From Kiritimatiellia bacterium (GTDB taxonomy: Bacteria; Verrucomicrobiota; Kiritimatiellia; UBA8416; SLMC01), in the NCBI GenBank assembly GCA_007133745.1, contig SLMC01000356.1, positions 1 to 8,101 on the forward strand: DNA of 8,101 nucleotides, read 5' to 3'. The stretch's first letter is position 1. Every line of letters starts with the position of its first letter. Below, piece after piece: positions 6,469 through 8,101 of this stretch. The translations under genes and the position numbers were made by a program. The notes beneath the pieces are model-generated. The model was not told the DNA's origin. It searched no databases and was given only the letters and a program-made list of their open reading frames with translations.

Positions 6469-6571
6469 GTGTGTGAGTGCGTGGGTGAAAAACAAGGCGG
6501 GCTTCGCCCGCAACCCAAGTGTGTGGGTATGTGGGTTTGGGAGTTTGTGAGTTTTCACCCACACACTCACC
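6469..6571. repeat. GT-rich inverted repeat enclosing the dispersed repeat copy 2
   Basis: The left arm ending at 6493 (GTGAGTGCGTGGGTGAAAAA plus C) and the reverse complement of the right arm at 6551-6571 (GTGAGTGTGTGGGTGAAAAC) agree apart from one substitution and one extra A. Just outside, GAGTGTGTGAG (6466-6476) is repeated in inverse at 6575-6585 (CTCACACACTC), so the symmetry extends to about 6460-6590. The 50-bp dispersed repeat lies inside the arms. The strand is strongly biased (G/T on the left, A/C on the right). No gene is present. It may be a degenerate miniature element or a repeat grown by slippage. Confidence 0.75.
6495..6544 (+). repeat. Dispersed 50-bp repeat, copy 2, with hairpin core
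   Basis: This is the near-identical (49 of 50) inverse copy of 230-279. The stem GCGGGC (6497-6502) / GCCCGC (6506-6511) has a TTC loop, followed by AACCCAAG and a GT-rich tail (TGTGTGGGTATGTGGG). It lies in the gap between the coiled-coil gene and the large TPR gene, in opposite orientation to copy 1, so the pair flanks the TPR, channel and ExbD genes. Confidence 0.85.
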
Positions 6572-6629
6572 CTGCTCACACACTCACAAACAAACACGCA
6601 TCCTCTGCTTGTTCTTTTTGGCGCGAACC

Positions 6630-7784
6630 CTAAAAGGAGACCACGTCGCCAACCTGAACGGGGATTTGCTGCCAGTCCGTCAGAATGTTGGCGATCGCCA
6701 GCCTTCTGGTCCTTTTCACTTGGAACAGGCGGACTTTCGTAACGAATTCTTCCCTGTCGGGCCGCTTGACAAGGTATTCGGCCGGCGGCGGGAACTGGCC
6801 GTCGGGAACCCGGATGCCGAGCAGTTCGGCCAAGGCTTCCTCGCTCAATTCTATGACCGCATAGTTCCATTCCTGATTGATGGACACAACCTTGCCCTTG
6901 GGGCCGGGCTCGAGGCGTACGGTGGCGAACTCTTCTTCGACTTTGTATCCCTGAATTTCGATCAGGTCGGCGATCCTTTTTTTCAGAACCTCGATCGTGG
7001 CGTTCAGTTCGATGGCTTCCTCTTCGAGTTCCTGGATTCTCCGTTCCTGTTCCTCGATTTTCTCCTGTCGGATGCGCACCTCCTCTTCGAGCTCGAGAAT
7101 GCGGGCTTCCAGTCGCGCGATTTCGGCTCTCAACTGACTAATGGTATTTTTCAGTTCGACGATTTCCGCCAGAGCCGCGCGCAAATCGCGCTTGCGCTGG
7201 TTCAGTTCTTCAATGGTGCGTACGAGTTCTTCGCGGATCAGGGTCAACTGTTGACGGGTATCGTTGAGCAGGGCGTACTGGGCGCCGGCTTTTTCCATGA
7301 CTTCTTCCAGCAGGTTCCGCATGGTGGGCTTGAAGTTTTCGCCGGGTTCCACTCGGGTGCGAGGCATGCCAGTGATTTGGTCTTTTTCTATTTTGTAGTT
7401 GCCCGTCAGCATGTAGGTTTCAAATGTGCTGCGCACGTAGTAGGTCATGAGCGTGCGGATGCGGTCGTGCGTATTGAGGCGCATTTTCGCAAGATCCTGC
7501 CGTTCCAAATGGTATTTATAGGTGTCCCAGAAGGTCGAGGTTTCCGGATTGGCAATAACGGCGGGGCCGACGTTGTCGATGTCCCTGGGGGTAAACACGC
7601 CTTCTTCCGGTTCGGGCGGCGCGTCCTCGATGAACGCTTCGCCCAAGGCGATGACATGCCTTTCCAAGACTTGCGTACGGCCTTTCAGAAGCTCGCGCTT
7701 GGCGAAAAGCATAATGCCCAGCGTCAGAGCGGCGCAACTGAGAAGGAACAGAAAAATAACCAGCACCCTGAGAAGTTTTCCCAT
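6630..7784 (-). CDS. Membrane-anchored coiled-coil protein, first gene of the cluster
   Basis: This 384-residue protein has no family I can name. One membrane helix lies at about residues 5-27 (LLRVLVIFLFLLSCAALTLG), probably an uncleaved inner-membrane anchor with the rest in the periplasm. Residues 30-150 form a mixed region (VGPAVIANPETSTFWDTYKY). Residues about 152-295 form a long coiled coil with heptad leucines and many Glu/Arg (LRAEIARLEARILELEEEV, EEQERRIQELEEEAIELNAT). Residues about 303-384 look like a compact beta-rich end domain (GKVVSINQEWNYAVIELSEE ... RRLAIANILTDW ... GDVVSF). End domains of this type follow coiled coils in some proteins of PVC-type bacteria, by memory only. 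The ATG at 7784 is chosen because GGAGGG lies 7 bases upstream; a TTG further up at 7838 has no such site. It precedes the large TPR gene by 316 bp and may bridge the motor to the envelope. Confidence 0.83.
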   Translation of the reverse strand: MGKLLRVLVIFLFLLSCAALTLGIMLFAKRELLKGRTQVLERHVIALGEAFIEDAPPEPEEGVFTPRDIDNVGPAVIANPETSTFWDTYKYHLERQDLAKMRLNTHDRIRTLMTYYVRSTFETYMLTGNYKIEKDQITGMPRTRVEPGENFKPTMRNLLEEVMEKAGAQYALLNDTRQQLTLIREELVRTIEELNQRKRDLRAALAEIVELKNTISQLRAEIARLEARILELEEEVRIRQEKIEEQERRIQELEEEAIELNATIEVLKKRIADLIEIQGYKVEEEFATVRLEPGPKGKVVSINQEWNYAVIELSEEALAELLGIRVPDGQFPPPAEYLVKRPDREEFVTKVRLFQVKRTRRLAIANILTDWQQIPVQVGDVVSF

Positions 7785-7798
7785 GCTTAAGCCCTCCA

Positions 7799-7826
7799 GA
7801 AAAGAAACCCTATAAAAAAGGGTTTC
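7799..7826 (-). terminator. Hairpin after asd, possible weak intrinsic terminator
   Basis: GAAACCC (7826-7820 on the minus strand) pairs with GGGTTTC (7810-7804) around a 9-base loop TTTTTTATA, followed by TTTTC. It lies 43 bases after the asd stop and just 6 bases before the GGAGGG ribosome site of the coiled-coil gene. The stem is only 7 bp with 3 G-C pairs in a row, and the T-run is 4, so termination would be partial at best. It may instead be a leader hairpin that affects translation of the next gene. It suggests asd and the following cluster are at least partly separate units, though no clear promoter is seen in the 85-bp gap. Confidence 0.45.
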
Positions 7827-7869
7827 GAGATGCAACAATAATTTTCAAAAAAAGTCTGCGCCGCTCGCG

Positions 7870-8101
7870 TTACGAACCCATCAGCTTTTCCGCAATCTGA
7901 ATGGCGTTGAGCGCGGCGCCTTTGCGAATGTTGTCCCCGGCCACGAAAAGGCACAGGCCGTTCTCGACGCTATCGTCCGGACGGATGCGGCCGGCGAGCA
8001 CATCGTCCTTGCCGGCTGCGCGCAGCGGATGGGGATAGTCGTTGACGGCGGGCTCGTCCGCGACGGCGACGCCCGGCGCCTGGCGCAGAATGTCGCGGGC
8101 T
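7870..8101 (-). CDS. asd: Aspartate-semialdehyde dehydrogenase, C-terminal part
   Basis: Only the last 76 residues are in the window; the gene continues beyond 8101. The translated end shows the hallmark C-terminus of Asd: YPHPLRAAGKDDVLAGRIRP, then DDSVENGLCLFVAGDNIRKG and AALNAIQIAEKLMGS before TAA at 7872-7870. Asd reduces aspartyl-4-phosphate to aspartate semialdehyde with NADPH, the branch point to lysine, diaminopimelate, threonine and methionine, in the cytoplasm. The catalytic cysteine and NADP-binding fold lie upstream and cannot be inspected; the GRIR stretch is in the conserved C-terminal region of the family. It is a housekeeping gene with no obvious functional tie to the motor cluster downstream on the same strand. 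Confidence 0.95.
   Translation of the reverse strand, partial: ARDILRQAPGVAVADEPAVNDYPHPLRAAGKDDVLAGRIRPDDSVENGLCLFVAGDNIRKGAALNAIQIAEKLMGS

Noticed and set aside
230..6544. CRISPR array or integron-type repeat set
   Set aside because: The repeats are few, far apart, in mixed orientation and lack regular spacers; no cas or integrase gene is present.
6376..6870. Minus-strand frame of 164 codons across the repeat block
   Set aside because: It overlaps the end of the coiled-coil gene in another frame and translates the GT-rich repeat into a Cys/Val/Ser string; no ribosome site or family.
6519..7790. Plus-strand open frame of 423 codons opposite the coiled-coil gene
   Set aside because: It starts inside the GT-rich repeat and its product is a mirror of the heptad codons. 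The minus-strand frame has a membrane helix, coiled coil and good ribosome site.
7785..7838. Upstream TTG start for the coiled-coil gene
   Set aside because: It would read through the hairpin, has no ribosome site, and places 18 extra residues before a normal membrane anchor; ATG at 7784 has GGAGGG at good spacing.

Overview
The window is a minus-strand gene cluster from a Gram-negative-type (diderm) bacterium of moderately high GC content. Read right to left (5'->3' on the minus strand) it holds the 3' end of asd (aspartate-semialdehyde dehydrogenase), then six genes: a single-pass membrane coiled-coil protein, a giant secreted tetratricopeptide-repeat (TPR) protein of 1101 residues, a second secreted TPR-like protein of 282 residues, a MotA/TolQ/ExbB-family proton-channel subunit, and two different ExbD/TolR-family subunits. 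No TonB, TolA, TolB, Pal or OmpA-type gene is visible. Lineage can only be guessed. An ExbB with its own signal peptide, very long TPR partners and paired ExbDs suggest the PVC/Planctomycetes/Lentisphaerae/Hydrogenedentes-type groups. This is inference from gene style, not proof.

Layout: 1-295 is non-coding or unresolved and holds nested inverted repeats. 296-709 and 728-1183 are the two ExbD genes, 18 bp apart. 1184-1351 is an intergenic stretch filled by a palindrome and a second imperfect inverted repeat. 1352-2140 is the ExbB-like channel. 2179-3027 and 3008-6313 are the small and large TPR genes, which overlap by 20 bp. 6314-6629 is a gap with a GT-rich inverted repeat enclosing a copy of the same repeat found at 230-279. 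6630-7784 is the coiled-coil gene. 7785-7869 is a short gap with a hairpin. 7870-8101 is the asd 3' end.

Working model (inference): the ExbB-like pentamer and an ExbD1/ExbD2 pair form a proton-driven inner-membrane motor. The two secreted TPR proteins would be its periplasmic partners, playing the part that CpoB/YbgF or TonB/TolA play elsewhere. The coiled-coil protein is anchored in the inner membrane and would extend into the periplasm. The overlap of the TPR genes and the short gaps suggest co-transcription, while repeat-derived hairpins sit in the larger gaps and could cut or tune the message.

The other striking feature is a dispersed repeat family. A hairpin core (GCGGGC-3 nt-GCCCGC followed by AACCC) occurs in all three non-coding stretches longer than 150 bp. 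Two of the copies are extended to 50 bp (49/50 identical) and lie in opposite orientation on either side of the 6-kb block that holds the motor and TPR genes.
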